Translations under genes and position numbers: made by a program
DNA from: Bythopirellula goksoeyrii
Lineage (GTDB): Bacteria; Planctomycetota; Planctomycetia; Pirellulales; Lacipirellulaceae
Assembly: GCF_008065115.1 (NCBI RefSeq)
Contig: NZ_CP042913.1
Coordinates: 5,405,257 to 5,469,256 of the forward strand
Length of the DNA: 64,000 nt
Reading direction: 5' to 3'
The notes under the pieces: model-generated
Seen by the model: the letters and a program-made list of their open reading frames with translations, nothing else
The model's database searches: none
What the model was told of the DNA's origin: nothing
In this document: positions 23,922 through 33,335 of the stretch, one piece after another
How positions within the stretch are numbered: position 1 is the stretch's first letter
How the letters are laid out: each line of letters starts with the position of its first letter

Positions 23922-24932
23922 ATGACTATGACAACCTCCATGACGCACGAACAGATTGAAGCCCTTTCTGAGGAAATCAAGGACTCTAGCAAACCATTCC
24001 GCCAACTGATTGCCGAGGTCGGCAATACGATCGTTGGCCAGGAAGAACTGATTCATCGTATGCTCGTTGGCCTGCTTGCCAACGGCCATTTGCTGATTGA
24101 AGGTGTTCCCGGCCTGGCGAAGACGACGGCAGTTTCTTGTCTGGCGAAAGGTATCCAGACTGGTTTCCAGCGACTGCAGTTTACTCCCGACTTGCTGCCT
24201 GCCGACTTGATCGGCACGTTGATCTACCGTCCGCAAGACCAAGAGTTTGTCGTTCAGAAGGGGCCGATTTTCTCGAATATCATTCTTGCCGATGAAATCA
24301 ACCGGGCTCCTGCGAAGGTACAAAGCGCACTTTTAGAAGCGATGCAAGAACGACAGGTCACGATAGGCAGCCACACGTACCCGCTCGACGAACCGTTCCT
24401 TGTGATGGCTACCCAGAATCCGGTGGAGCAGGAAGGGACCTATCCCCTGCCAGAAGCACAGATGGATCGGTTTATGCTCAAAGTGGTGGTCGATTATCCG
24501 AATCGCGATCAAGAGCTGGAGATCCTCCAGCGGATGTCCTCGACCAAACCTCAGATTGCAACCGAGGCCGTTACCAGTCCCGATGAAATCTTAGCAGCCC
24601 GCTCGCTCGTCGACCGAATCTATGTCGACCGAAAGGTCCAGGAGTATATTGTCGATCTGGTGATTGCTACTCGTAATCCCAAGGCCTATGGATTGGCGAT
24701 CGATGAGTTTATTCACTATGGTGCCTCGCCGCGTGCAACCATCAATCTGACTTTGGCTGCCAGGGCGAACGCCTTCTTGCAAGGCCGCGGCCACGTGCTT
24801 CCGACCGACGTCAAGGAAATCGCTCTCGATGTTCTCCGGCATCGCGTGATTCTCACTTACGAAGCCGAAGCGGAGGAGAAAACATCCGACGATATCGTTC
24901 GCACGATCATGGATGCGGTTCCAATACCGTAG
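23922..24932 (+). CDS. MoxR-family AAA+ ATPase
   Basis: Chaperone-like ATPase of 336 aa that heads the Bat operon. Walker A is LIEGVPGLAKTTAV, Walker B ILADEINRAPAKVQSALLEA, and the sensor region ATQNPVEQEGTYPLPEAQMDR is the MoxR hallmark. The lid domain carries SPRATINLTLAARANAFL. Members of this group act with VWA-domain partners to mature or remodel protein complexes, often in the envelope or in stress resistance. The next genes encode DUF58 and VWA proteins, in the usual order. ATG 23922 follows a GAGGAA site about 12 nt upstream. Confidence 0.93.
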   Translation: MTMTTSMTHEQIEALSEEIKDSSKPFRQLIAEVGNTIVGQEELIHRMLVGLLANGHLLIEGVPGLAKTTAVSCLAKGIQTGFQRLQFTPDLLPADLIGTLIYRPQDQEFVVQKGPIFSNIILADEINRAPAKVQSALLEAMQERQVTIGSHTYPLDEPFLVMATQNPVEQEGTYPLPEAQMDRFMLKVVVDYPNRDQELEILQRMSSTKPQIATEAVTSPDEILAARSLVDRIYVDRKVQEYIVDLVIATRNPKAYGLAIDEFIHYGASPRATINLTLAARANAFLQGRGHVLPTDVKEIALDVLRHRVILTYEAEAEEKTSDDIVRTIMDAVPIP

Positions 24933-24987
24933 GCTACGCGAATTGACCGACGTTTCATTCCCCTCCCATACTTTTGACTCAGATACC

Positions 24988-25863
24988 ATGCTTCCTCGCG
25001 AAATCATTAAGAAGATCCGCCGGATCCAGATTCATACGACGCGAATTGTCGATGAGCTGTTGGCTGGCCAATGGGACTCGGCGTTTCGCGGGAGCGGCAT
25101 CGAGTTCGAAGAGGTACGTCCTTATCAGTACGGCGACGACGTCCGCGCGATCGACTGGAATGTGACAGCACGTTCTGGTCGGCCCTACATTAAACTGTTC
25201 AAAGAAGAACGCGAAGTGGCGGTGATGCTGCTGGTGGATCAAAGCGCTTCGCAGGGTATGGGTTCCCACTGGCAGACCAAGCGTGAGCAGGTTACCGAAC
25301 TCGGCGCCACGCTGGCGTTCTCTGCCATCAAAGGCAACGATCGCGTGGGGCTAACGCTCTTCACCGACGGCATCGAGAAGTTTGTCCCGCCCCGCAAAGG
25401 GACGCGCCACGTGCTGCGCATCATCCGTGAATTGCTCTACTGCGAACCTGTGGGACGGGGCACGAACCTGACCAAGGCACTGGATCATTTGAACCGTACA
25501 GCGCGGCGGCGATCGATTGTGTTCTTGATTAGTGATTTTCAAGACTCCGGCTATGAAAAAGCGCTGAAAGTTGCTCGTCGCAAGCACGACATCATTCCTG
25601 TCGTAGTCGCCGACGAGCGAGAAGTGAAAATGCCCAACGTGGGTTTGGTGCGACTGCGCGATGCCGAAACGGGTCGGATGGTTACCTTCGACACCTTCAG
25701 CCGCGCCAATCGTCGAGCCTACGAAGAACATGCCCGGCAAAAGATGGAGCAACGCGACGCCCTGTTCCGCAGATTGAGCCTCGATCCGATTCACGTCTAC
25801 ACAGGGGAGGACTTCGTCGAATCTCTCCAGAAATTCTTCCACCGACGGGAGAAGCACCGATGA
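24988..25863 (+). CDS. DUF58 domain protein (MoxR partner)
   Basis: A 291-aa soluble VWA-like protein of the DUF58 family. The start is MLPREIIKKIRRIQIHTTR, a classic DUF58 N-terminus, rather than the upstream in-frame ATG at 24913 that overlaps moxR. The hallmark GIEFEEVRPYQYGDDVRAID leads into LLVDQSASQG, a MIDAS-like metal site (DxSxS), and VFLISDFQDSGY. DUF58 proteins are thought to present substrates to MoxR ATPases. The stop overlaps the following gene by 4 bp (ATGA), so the operon is tightly coupled. Confidence 0.9.
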   Translation: MLPREIIKKIRRIQIHTTRIVDELLAGQWDSAFRGSGIEFEEVRPYQYGDDVRAIDWNVTARSGRPYIKLFKEEREVAVMLLVDQSASQGMGSHWQTKREQVTELGATLAFSAIKGNDRVGLTLFTDGIEKFVPPRKGTRHVLRIIRELLYCEPVGRGTNLTKALDHLNRTARRRSIVFLISDFQDSGYEKALKVARRKHDIIPVVVADEREVKMPNVGLVRLRDAETGRMVTFDTFSRANRRAYEEHARQKMEQRDALFRRLSLDPIHVYTGEDFVESLQKFFHRREKHR

Positions 25864-26852
25864 TCACCAAAAGACTCATTGCGCCATTCGCCTTGATGGC
25901 CGTGTTGGTGTCGGCAACGACACTTGTAGCGAGCACCGATCCAGGCTTGGACTCTTCGGTGGTCAAGGAAGGTCCGGTAACTCTTCGTGCAAGCGTCAAC
26001 AAACAGGTGGCACAAGTGGCCGATCCCGTGCAGTACGTCCTCGAAGTGTTGGCCCCTCGGAAAACGCGTGTCGAGTTGCCCAAGCTTCCTGAAAAACTGG
26101 GCGATTTCGATATCAGTGATACCGAGATGCTCCGAGATATTCCGTCGGCCGAGAATCCTGATCAGCGCCAGTGGATATTGAGAGCCACTCTGGAAACGAT
26201 CAAGACGGGTAGCCTCGATATTCCCTCGCTCGATGTGCACTTTGCGGTAGACGAGAATTCAACAACGTTCGAGACCGTTCGTAGTGAGCCTCTCCAGATT
26301 CAAATCACTAGTGTACTAGAAGATCGGGCTGATCCGACTAAGTTCCGCGACATCAAAGACGCGGTCGACGTTGCCGTGCCCGAGGAAAGTTCCAGAGCCT
26401 GGGTCGCGTGGACCTTAGGCGGGACAGGCGCAGCAGCGGTCATTGCGTTGGCAACCGTGTTATTGGCCAGCCGCAAACGGGGCCCGACGCCCGCTGCCTG
26501 GGCGCTTGACGAGATCAACGATTTGCGACAACTGCTGTCCGACGATTCTGCCGATGTCGAGTTGACCTACAACGAGTTGGTAGATGTGGTGCGCGAATTC
26601 TTTGAACTCCAATGCAACGTGCCGACACTTACGCGAACGAGCCCTGAAGTACTCGCCGAGGCGGCAGAGCGAGTACGGCTGGGCGAGGCTCCTCGCCAGC
26701 GGCTTTCTTCGCTCATGTCAGTGGCCGACGAGATCAAGTTCGCCTGTTACGGAGTCGACAAGCAGCAGATGGAGCAAGCGTTTGATGACGCCAGGGACTT
26801 CGTGCTCGAATGTGAACAACACCGTGAAGCCTTGGAAAGGGAGAGTGCGTGA
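25860..26852 (+). CDS. Bat-operon membrane protein (BatD-like beta domain, one transmembrane segment)
   Basis: A 330-aa envelope protein with an N-terminal signal (IAPFALMAVLVSATTLVAS), a periplasmic beta-sandwich (PVTLRASVNKQVAQVADPVQ to about residue 165), one membrane helix (TLGGTGAAAVIALATVLLAS) and a cytoplasmic helical domain of about 120 residues (AAWALDEINDLRQLLSDDSA). The layout matches the DUF4381/BatD-like subunit usually found between DUF58 and BatA. Start and stop both overlap the neighbouring genes (ATGA upstream, TGATG downstream). No enzymatic motif is present; a docking role in the MoxR-VWA complex is inferred. Confidence 0.75.
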   Translation: MITKRLIAPFALMAVLVSATTLVASTDPGLDSSVVKEGPVTLRASVNKQVAQVADPVQYVLEVLAPRKTRVELPKLPEKLGDFDISDTEMLRDIPSAENPDQRQWILRATLETIKTGSLDIPSLDVHFAVDENSTTFETVRSEPLQIQITSVLEDRADPTKFRDIKDAVDVAVPEESSRAWVAWTLGGTGAAAVIALATVLLASRKRGPTPAAWALDEINDLRQLLSDDSADVELTYNELVDVVREFFELQCNVPTLTRTSPEVLAEAAERVRLGEAPRQRLSSLMSVADEIKFACYGVDKQQMEQAFDDARDFVLECEQHREALERESA

Positions 26853-27943
26853 TGTTCCATAGTCCCTGGGTACTCTTGCTGCTGTTGCTGCTTCCCGTGA
26901 TCGCCTGGCGATTGTGGACGGGGGCTCACAAGACTGCGGTCCCGTTTAGTTCCGTCGAGCCGATCGCTGAACTGCGTCCCACTTGGCGGCAGCGATTGAG
27001 CTGGCTGCCCGCCGCACTCACCCTGGCTGCCGTCGCAGTAGCTATTGTCGCACTCGCTAGACCTCGCGAGGGTCGCGAGCAAACCGTGATCGATGCCGAC
27101 GGGATCGCCATCGAAATGGTCGTCGATCGCTCGGGAAGTATGCGGGCACTCGATTTCCAGATCGATGGGAAACACGTCGATCGGTTGACTGCCATCAAGA
27201 ATGTCGCCGACCGATTTATCGAAGGTGATGACGAATCTGCGAAAGAACAAGACGGCCTGCAGGGCCGCGTGAGCGATCTGGTGGGGCTGGTTACGTTTGC
27301 CGGATATGCCGACGCAGTGACACCCCCGACACTGGATCATGCGTTCTTAATGGCGCAACTCAATCACCAAGACATCGTGGTCAAGCGATCCGAGGACGGC
27401 ACGGCCATTGGCGATGCCATCAGCCTGGCGGTGGAGAAGCTCAATTCGCTCGATGACCGACAAGAGAAAAAGGTAAAGAGCAAAGTACTCGTATTGCTCA
27501 CCGACGGTGAGAACAACGCCGGCGAAGTCGATCCGCAGCAGGCTGCCGAACTGGCAAAGCAGATGGATATCAAAATCTACACCATAGGCGTGGGGACTCG
27601 TGGGCGGGCACCCGTGCCGGTTATGAATCCCTTTACTGGTCGCGAGGAAATCGAGTGGGCCGAAGTAAACATCGACGAGGATACACTGCGAGAGATCGCC
27701 GCCACGACCGGAGGAAAGTATTTCCGCGCAACCGACACCGAATCTCTTACCGCCATCTACCGCGAAATTGACCAACTCGAAAAGACCAAGATCGAAGAAC
27801 AACATTTTGTCGACTATCGCGAACTGGCGATTCAATCGATACCCTTGGGCACCGTGAGTTTTCCGCCACTCGTGCTCGTGGCACTAGGACTGTTGTGTGC
27901 CCGAGTAGTCCTGGGAAACACTCTGCTTCGTGAACTTGCCTAG
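26852..27943 (+). CDS. batA: BatA-like VWA-domain membrane protein
   Basis: A 363-aa inner-membrane protein. Two N-terminal hydrophobic segments (VLLLLLLLPVIAWRLW and ALTLAAVAVAIVALA) are followed by a von Willebrand A domain and a C-terminal helix (PPLVLVALGLLCARVVL). The metal-ion-dependent adhesion site is complete: MVVDRSGSM (DxSxS), a Thr in DGTAIGDAIS, and LLTDGENNAG. The start ATG at 26852 overlaps the previous stop as TGATG; a GTG at 26849 is possible. BatA-type proteins pair with BatB at the membrane under MoxR control. Confidence 0.88.
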   Translation: MFHSPWVLLLLLLLPVIAWRLWTGAHKTAVPFSSVEPIAELRPTWRQRLSWLPAALTLAAVAVAIVALARPREGREQTVIDADGIAIEMVVDRSGSMRALDFQIDGKHVDRLTAIKNVADRFIEGDDESAKEQDGLQGRVSDLVGLVTFAGYADAVTPPTLDHAFLMAQLNHQDIVVKRSEDGTAIGDAISLAVEKLNSLDDRQEKKVKSKVLVLLTDGENNAGEVDPQQAAELAKQMDIKIYTIGVGTRGRAPVPVMNPFTGREEIEWAEVNIDEDTLREIAATTGGKYFRATDTESLTAIYREIDQLEKTKIEEQHFVDYRELAIQSIPLGTVSFPPLVLVALGLLCARVVLGNTLLRELA

Positions 27944-27966
27944 AAAGTTAACACCACGAATTCACT

Positions 27967-29073
27967 ATGGATATTCAATTTGGCAATGTGACTCAGTTAA
28001 ACTGGCTCTGGCTCGCTGGGCTGGCGCTTGCGGCGGTGGTGTTTGCCGCCGGTGCGCGTCGTCAGGCGAGAATGCGGTTTGCTACGGCTAACCTGATCCA
28101 CCGCGTGTTGCCCACGTCGGGCAAGTTCCGCACCGCACTGTGTGCGACCCTGGTGATCGCGGCGATGTCGTTGATGGTGCTGGCGCTAGTCGACGTGCGT
28201 TGGGGCAAAGTATCTCGAGAGGTTCCCCAGAAGGGAATCGAAGTGATGTTTGTCCTGGATGTGTCGCGATCCATGCTGGCCGAAGACGCGTCACCAAATC
28301 GACTCGAACGAGCGAAGCAGCAAATCAAAGACGTGGTCGACGAGATGGCAGGCGATCGTATTGGTCTGGTCGTGTTCGCTGGCGATGCCCGGCAGCAGAT
28401 TCCTCTGACGACGCACTACGACGATTTCAAACAAGCGCTCGATGAAGTTGGCCCTCATAACGTACGAAGAGGTGGATCACGTCTTGGAGATGCGCTGGAA
28501 GTGGCTTCCACATCTTTCTTGACAAAGTTGAATGCTCACAAAGCGATCGTCGTTTTTACCGACGGTGAAGACCAGGAAAGCGATCCCGTTGAAATCGCCA
28601 AACAAGTACACCAGGACAGCGGCGTACGCATCTTTACGGTCGGCCTTGGTGACATGGACAAAGGAGCGCGCATTCCGTTGGCTTCAGATAGAAGCAATGA
28701 ATACCTGCAGCACGACGGCGAGCAAGTCTGGTCGAAATTGCATGGTGAAATTCTCCGCCAAGTGGCAGTAGAGACCGACGGGGCCTATATTCCTGCCGGC
28801 ACCAAGCAGGTCAACATGGCAGACGTCTATCATGGCTACATCGCCGACGTCGAACAGATGGAATTCGAAACCGCGAAGATCAACCAATACGAAGCCCGCT
28901 TCCAGTGGTTTTTGGCGCCAGCGCTGCTACTCCTCTTGTGCGAGATAGCGGTCTCAACTTGGCCCGAGCGGCGAGTCGCCCGTGTTCGGTCGGCAACGAC
29001 ATTAGAGAAGCAGAGTCACGTACCCCAACCTAAACCATCCACCCTCACCCCTGAACATTCGACTGCAGCATGA
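27967..29073 (+). CDS. batB: BatB-like VWA-domain membrane protein
   Basis: A 368-aa paralogue of the preceding protein. It has two N-terminal membrane helices (LAGLALAAVVFAAGA, CATLVIAAMSLMVLALVDV), a VWA domain with MFVLDVSRSMLAEDASPNRL, a Thr in the MIDAS second loop region (LTTHYDDF) and VVFTDGEDQES, and a final helix (FLAPALLLLLCEIAVSTW). The phrase SRSMLAEDxxPNRLxRAK is characteristic of BatB. The stop overlaps the batC start (ATGA). Confidence 0.88.
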   Translation: MDIQFGNVTQLNWLWLAGLALAAVVFAAGARRQARMRFATANLIHRVLPTSGKFRTALCATLVIAAMSLMVLALVDVRWGKVSREVPQKGIEVMFVLDVSRSMLAEDASPNRLERAKQQIKDVVDEMAGDRIGLVVFAGDARQQIPLTTHYDDFKQALDEVGPHNVRRGGSRLGDALEVASTSFLTKLNAHKAIVVFTDGEDQESDPVEIAKQVHQDSGVRIFTVGLGDMDKGARIPLASDRSNEYLQHDGEQVWSKLHGEILRQVAVETDGAYIPAGTKQVNMADVYHGYIADVEQMEFETAKINQYEARFQWFLAPALLLLLCEIAVSTWPERRVARVRSATTLEKQSHVPQPKPSTLTPEHSTAA

Positions 29074-30293
29074 CGAACTTGCAGATGACAATATGTTCCA
29101 GTCTCGTGTTGCTGAGCCTCGCCAGCGCTGGCCCGCTCTGCGCCGCGGAAGCGGACCGCGATTTGGCCGTACAGATCAACACGGCGAATGGCCTGCTCCG
29201 TGAGGGCGACTTGGACGGGGCACTTGCCGCTTATCAGGAGGCGGAGCAACTGGGCCCTCCGTCGGCCGACCTCACCTACAATCGTGCAGTGGCGCAGTAC
29301 CGCAAGGGCGATGTTGCTGCCGCCGCACAACATTTCGAATCGGTCGCAGCTTCGGACGACGATGCCATCGCCGCCAAGGCGCGCTTCAATCTGGGCAACT
29401 GCGACTACGTTGCCGCCCTGCAACAAGCAGAAAAGGATCGCCCAGCAGCCATCGAAAGGTTGGAATCGGCAATCAAGAACTATCGTAGCTCCCTGGCCGT
29501 CGATGCTGACGACGCGGAAGCGCGTGCCAATATCGAATTGGCAGCTCAAATGATCGACAAGCTACGTGAAGAAGAGGAGCAAGAACAACAGCAACAGCAA
29601 CAACAAGATCAGCAACAGAACCAAGAGAATCAGTCTCAGCAGGATCAAGAACAGCAACAACAGGACCAGCAAGACCAACAGCAGGAATCTGGCGAGAAGC
29701 AGGACCAACAGCAATCGGGGCAACAGGACCAAGAGCAACAGCAAGACGAGCAGTCGCAGCAGCAACAGGATCAGTCTGATTCTAACAAAGAGGGCCAAGA
29801 GCAAGAGAACTCTGAGCAATCCACAGAATCACAACAACAAGGCGAACAAGCGCAGGACCAACAATCTCAAGAGGAGCAATCTGATAGCGAGCAGTCGGCC
29901 CAGGAAAACTCCGAGTCTGAGCCACAGCAGCAGGATTCTCAAGGCGAACAGCAGCAGGAGTCGGCGACGCAGCCTCAATCTAAACAGAATCAAAGCCAGC
30001 AGCAGTCCGCCGCGGATACCCAGACAGAGTCTCCTTTGCCAGAGGCGGACAATGCTCAGGGCGAGCAAGGCAAACAGCCCCCCAAGGGCGAACTCTCGGC
30101 GGCCGAGTCAACCGACCAGAAAGACGCGGCCGATCGTCAGGCAACTCCCGTGAAAGCCCTGGAAGAAGGCGAGATGACCGAACAGGAAGCCGAGAAAATG
30201 TTGCAAGCGATTCGTGATCGCGACATGATCCGTCGCCTCCGCCGTCAGGCCGCAGAACGCAATCAACACATTCCCGTCGACCGCGATTGGTAA
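29070..30293 (+). CDS. batC: BatC-like TPR protein with a long Gln-rich low-complexity tail
   Basis: A 407-aa exported or membrane-associated protein. A signal (ICSSLVLLSLASAGPLCAA) precedes about three TPR units (NGLLREGDLDGALAAYQEAE, ADLTYNRAVAQYRKGDVAAA, KARFNLGNCDYVAALQQAEK). Residues about 169-330 consist almost only of Gln, Glu, Ser, Asp and Asn, with no hydrophobics, and must be disordered. The C-terminus returns to ordered sequence (EEGEMTEQEAEKMLQAIRDR) and ends VDRDW, the usual BatC end. TPR proteins here link the VWA pair to BatD. The Gln-rich span is longer than I would expect for the family. Confidence 0.85.
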   Translation: MTNLQMTICSSLVLLSLASAGPLCAAEADRDLAVQINTANGLLREGDLDGALAAYQEAEQLGPPSADLTYNRAVAQYRKGDVAAAAQHFESVAASDDDAIAAKARFNLGNCDYVAALQQAEKDRPAAIERLESAIKNYRSSLAVDADDAEARANIELAAQMIDKLREEEEQEQQQQQQQDQQQNQENQSQQDQEQQQQDQQDQQQESGEKQDQQQSGQQDQEQQQDEQSQQQQDQSDSNKEGQEQENSEQSTESQQQGEQAQDQQSQEEQSDSEQSAQENSESEPQQQDSQGEQQQESATQPQSKQNQSQQQSAADTQTESPLPEADNAQGEQGKQPPKGELSAAESTDQKDAADRQATPVKALEEGEMTEQEAEKMLQAIRDRDMIRRLRRQAAERNQHIPVDRDW

Positions 30294-30322
30294 CCGCACA
30301 GCACCATACCCAACCAACAACC

Positions 30323-33157
30323 ATGCAACACTTCATCCAAAACTTATGGCGAGCCCTCTTGCTGATAGCAGCCCTTGTGGGCTCAGCGATCCAAGCTTCG
30401 GCTGGGGACGTGCGAATAGGAATCTCGTCCAAAGAAACCTACGTCGGCCTGCCGGTCGTTTTGCAGGTTCAGGTCAACAACGCAACGAGCGTCGAGCCGC
30501 CCGTGCTTCCTAAAGTGGAGGGACTAGAAATCCAATCTCGCGGTACGCCCTCGCAAAGTACGCAGATAATGACCGTCAACGGCAGAACCACTAGGAATAT
30601 GTCGCTAACCTATCTCTACGACGTCGTTCCCCAACGCACGGGCAGCTTTCGCATCCCACCCATCTCGATCGAGGTGGACGGCAAAGAGCAGCAGACCCCT
30701 CCATTTGAATTGGTCGCATCCGAGAGCGAAACCGGCGACTTGATGTTCGTGGAAGTGGCCGGCAAGCAGCAGGAGATCTATGTCGGCCAGGCACTCGACC
30801 TGACCCTCAAGATCTGGCTCCGTCCCTTCCGCGATGTTGAGAACAACATTGTTCTTTCGGACGGCAACATGTGGCAGATGATCTCACCAAGGTCGAACTG
30901 GGGCGTGTTTGCCGATCGGATCGAGCAAATGGCTGCAAATCGCCAACGACCCAAGGCGCAAGAAGTGCTTCGAAAAGACCGCGAAGGTGCCGAGCACAGC
31001 TACTATCTTTATGAAATCGATGCCACGATTTACCCCAAACACTCCGGTAAGATCGACGCCGACGACCTACGCCTGATCGTCGAATATCCGACCGCCCTCG
31101 GCAGGGCGCGCGATCCGTTTGCCTCCATGTTCGGCGACATGCCATTCCCCAGTGGGTTTGGCATGGACGAATTCCCCTCCCCTTTCGGACGGCAGCTTAC
31201 GGTCCAATCCGTGCGGCCCATCGTGGCTGATGCCACAGTCGAGTCGATCGATGTGCGCTCGATTCTCACCGCCGACCGACCGGCCGACTATCGCGGAGCT
31301 GTAGGCGACTACCACATCGTCACCGAAGCTCAAACTCTTTCCGTGAAAGCTGGCGATCCGATCGAACTACTCATCGGCATCGTGGGGACCGGCCCCATGG
31401 AACTAGTGCAAGCCCCACCGCTGGCAGAACTCCCGAAACTGACGGCCGACTTCAAAGTCCCCAGCGAACCGCTGGCCGGTTTCGTGCAGGACGATCGCAA
31501 AGTTTTCTCCACTACAATCCGCCCCCGCAAGGAGGGCATCACCGAGATCCCTGCCATTCCCTTCACCTTCTTCGATCCGCAGCAGGAGAAGTTCGTCACT
31601 GTACATAGCAAACCGATCTCAATCCACGTCGACCCAGCCGACACCTTGGCACTCGACGCCATCGTCGGCAGCCGCGCCGCGGTCGGCCATCGCACAAATC
31701 AAGACGACGCAGCATCGAGCGGGTTGTCTTCGTCGTTTCAAAACGACACGGACTCCAGCCTCTTGAACAGCGAGGCGCCGCGACATCTCAGCCCGGCTGC
31801 ACTCCTGTTCTTGTTTGCACTACCCCCGTTGGTCGTGTGCGGAATTGGAATCGCACGCAACCGCAATAGTCTTTCACTGCTTCTCAGCCGCCTCGGTTGG
31901 GGAAGCAGCCGCGCGCAGACTCAAATCCTCGAAGCGGATTCTGCTGATAGTGTGAGTCGCGCCCTGCAAGCCTACTTGGTCCACCGGTTGGGACTTAAGA
32001 CCGATCCCCATGATACGGCAGCCACGCTCGGTTCCTTGCGCGCCGCCGGACACCACAAGTTGGCAGTCCGCTGTGAGAGAGTATTCCTTGCAGCCCATCA
32101 GTCGCAAGTCAGCGGAGTTGGTCGTCCCCTATCACTGGAAGAAATGAAACACGAAGCTCTCGAACTGATTTCGGAACTGCGAACACAACACGAACAAAAA
32201 CACGCTAAGCCAACGCGATGGAAACACTCGCCAGAAGATTTCAAGCGCACGCTGGGCAAAGGCTCCCAAATTGCAAGCCTGCTGGTCCTCACTGCCACGA
32301 TTGCGTTTACCAGTCAAGCGGCAACTGCCGCCACCTTGCAGACCACGCCCAATTCAACGGGTTTGGAGGAGTATCACTCCCAATCCGTCAACGCAGCATC
32401 GACACTGACGGTCGAACAGCAACAAGCGGTCTTGGCAGAGGCCAGCCACTTGTACGAAAGCGCGATGGATAGGTCCAGCGAAGACTCGGCCGACGCAAAG
32501 CAAGCGTTTGCCAATGCTGCAGAGAAGTATCAAATGCTTGTCGATTCAGGCATTGCCAACAGTCGCTTGTATGTAAACTTGGCAAACGCCTATCTGCAAA
32601 GCGGCCAACAAGGCCAAGCGATTGCGAACTACAAGCGTGCCCTGGCGATCGATCCAGCAAACAGCATGGCCCGCACCAATCTGGAACGCGCAACAGAAGT
32701 CATCTCCCAGGCTGACAACAGGGCGGGTGAAGTCGACAGTGATTTCACCGCCTTGGTGTCGGCTGGTAGCGGATGGTTGGCTCGATCGCTCGGTTCGTAT
32801 TTCTTGGGTGTGACGGCACTCGCCGCCTGGTTGGTTCTTTGGCTGGTCATCGGCCTGAAAGTATCCGGCTTCAGCTTCCCATGGAAGTCAGCGGCAGTAC
32901 TGGCAGCCATCGTGGCCATCGTTTCAGCAGTTCTCTACGCGAATAACCATGCGACATCTGGCCAAACATTCGCCATCATCACTTCGCCCTCAGTCACGCT
33001 GCGAGAGGGCGATGGCCAAAACTTTCCCGCCACCGACCAACCATTACGCGAAGGGCAAGAGGTGGAACTGGTGAAACATCGAGGCGCTTGGCTCAAAGTT
33101 CGTTCCGAGTCGGGGCAAATTGGATGGGTGCCCGCTGAAAATGCCGAAGTGATCTAG
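30323..33157 (+). CDS. BatD-BatE fusion: membrane beta-domain protein with TPR and SH3b domains
   Basis: About 944 aa from ATG 30323. A signal peptide (ALLLIAALVGSAIQASA) is followed by BatD-type repeated beta domains (VRIGISSKETYVGLPVVLQV, QEIYVGQALDLTLKIWL) to about residue 480 and a membrane helix (AALLFLFALPPLVVCGIGIA). A cytoplasmic stretch contains SRALQAYLVHRLG. At about residue 650 a second signal-like segment appears (ASLLVLTATIAFTSQAATAA). It is followed by TPR units (NLANAYLQSGQQGQAIANYK), two more helices and an SH3b domain (ITSPSVTLREGDGQNF to the end). Separate batD and batE genes in Bacteroidetes have these parts. The internal signal-like segment marks the likely fusion point. 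Confidence 0.85.
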   Translation: MQHFIQNLWRALLLIAALVGSAIQASAGDVRIGISSKETYVGLPVVLQVQVNNATSVEPPVLPKVEGLEIQSRGTPSQSTQIMTVNGRTTRNMSLTYLYDVVPQRTGSFRIPPISIEVDGKEQQTPPFELVASESETGDLMFVEVAGKQQEIYVGQALDLTLKIWLRPFRDVENNIVLSDGNMWQMISPRSNWGVFADRIEQMAANRQRPKAQEVLRKDREGAEHSYYLYEIDATIYPKHSGKIDADDLRLIVEYPTALGRARDPFASMFGDMPFPSGFGMDEFPSPFGRQLTVQSVRPIVADATVESIDVRSILTADRPADYRGAVGDYHIVTEAQTLSVKAGDPIELLIGIVGTGPMELVQAPPLAELPKLTADFKVPSEPLAGFVQDDRKVFSTTIRPRKEGITEIPAIPFTFFDPQQEKFVTVHSKPISIHVDPADTLALDAIVGSRAAVGHRTNQDDAASSGLSSSFQNDTDSSLLNSEAPRHLSPAALLFLFALPPLVVCGIGIARNRNSLSLLLSRLGWGSSRAQTQILEADSADSVSRALQAYLVHRLGLKTDPHDTAATLGSLRAAGHHKLAVRCERVFLAAHQSQVSGVGRPLSLEEMKHEALELISELRTQHEQKHAKPTRWKHSPEDFKRTLGKGSQIASLLVLTATIAFTSQAATAATLQTTPNSTGLEEYHSQSVNAASTLTVEQQQAVLAEASHLYESAMDRSSEDSADAKQAFANAAEKYQMLVDSGIANSRLYVNLANAYLQSGQQGQAIANYKRALAIDPANSMARTNLERATEVISQADNRAGEVDSDFTALVSAGSGWLARSLGSYFLGVTALAAWLVLWLVIGLKVSGFSFPWKSAAVLAAIVAIVSAVLYANNHATSGQTFAIITSPSVTLREGDGQNFPATDQPLREGQEVELVKHRGAWLKVRSESGQIGWVPAENAEVI

Positions 33158-33335
33158 TCGGCAATTTGAAGATCTGATCTTTCGATTGCGCGAATCTCAG
33201 CCAACCTGCGTCTACTATCAAACCCAACCAGCGGAGTAGCATGGCATGTTGACAAGGGCTTTCGGCCCATCGACGAAGCACAGTAACCCGTTATACTGAT
33301 TCTTCTCATTTCATACCGACCCGTCAGGAGCTTGC

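Noticed and set aside
29562-30153. Leu-rich minus-strand and Asn/Ser/Arg-rich plus-strand frames
   Set aside because: Frame shadows of the Gln-rich part of batC.
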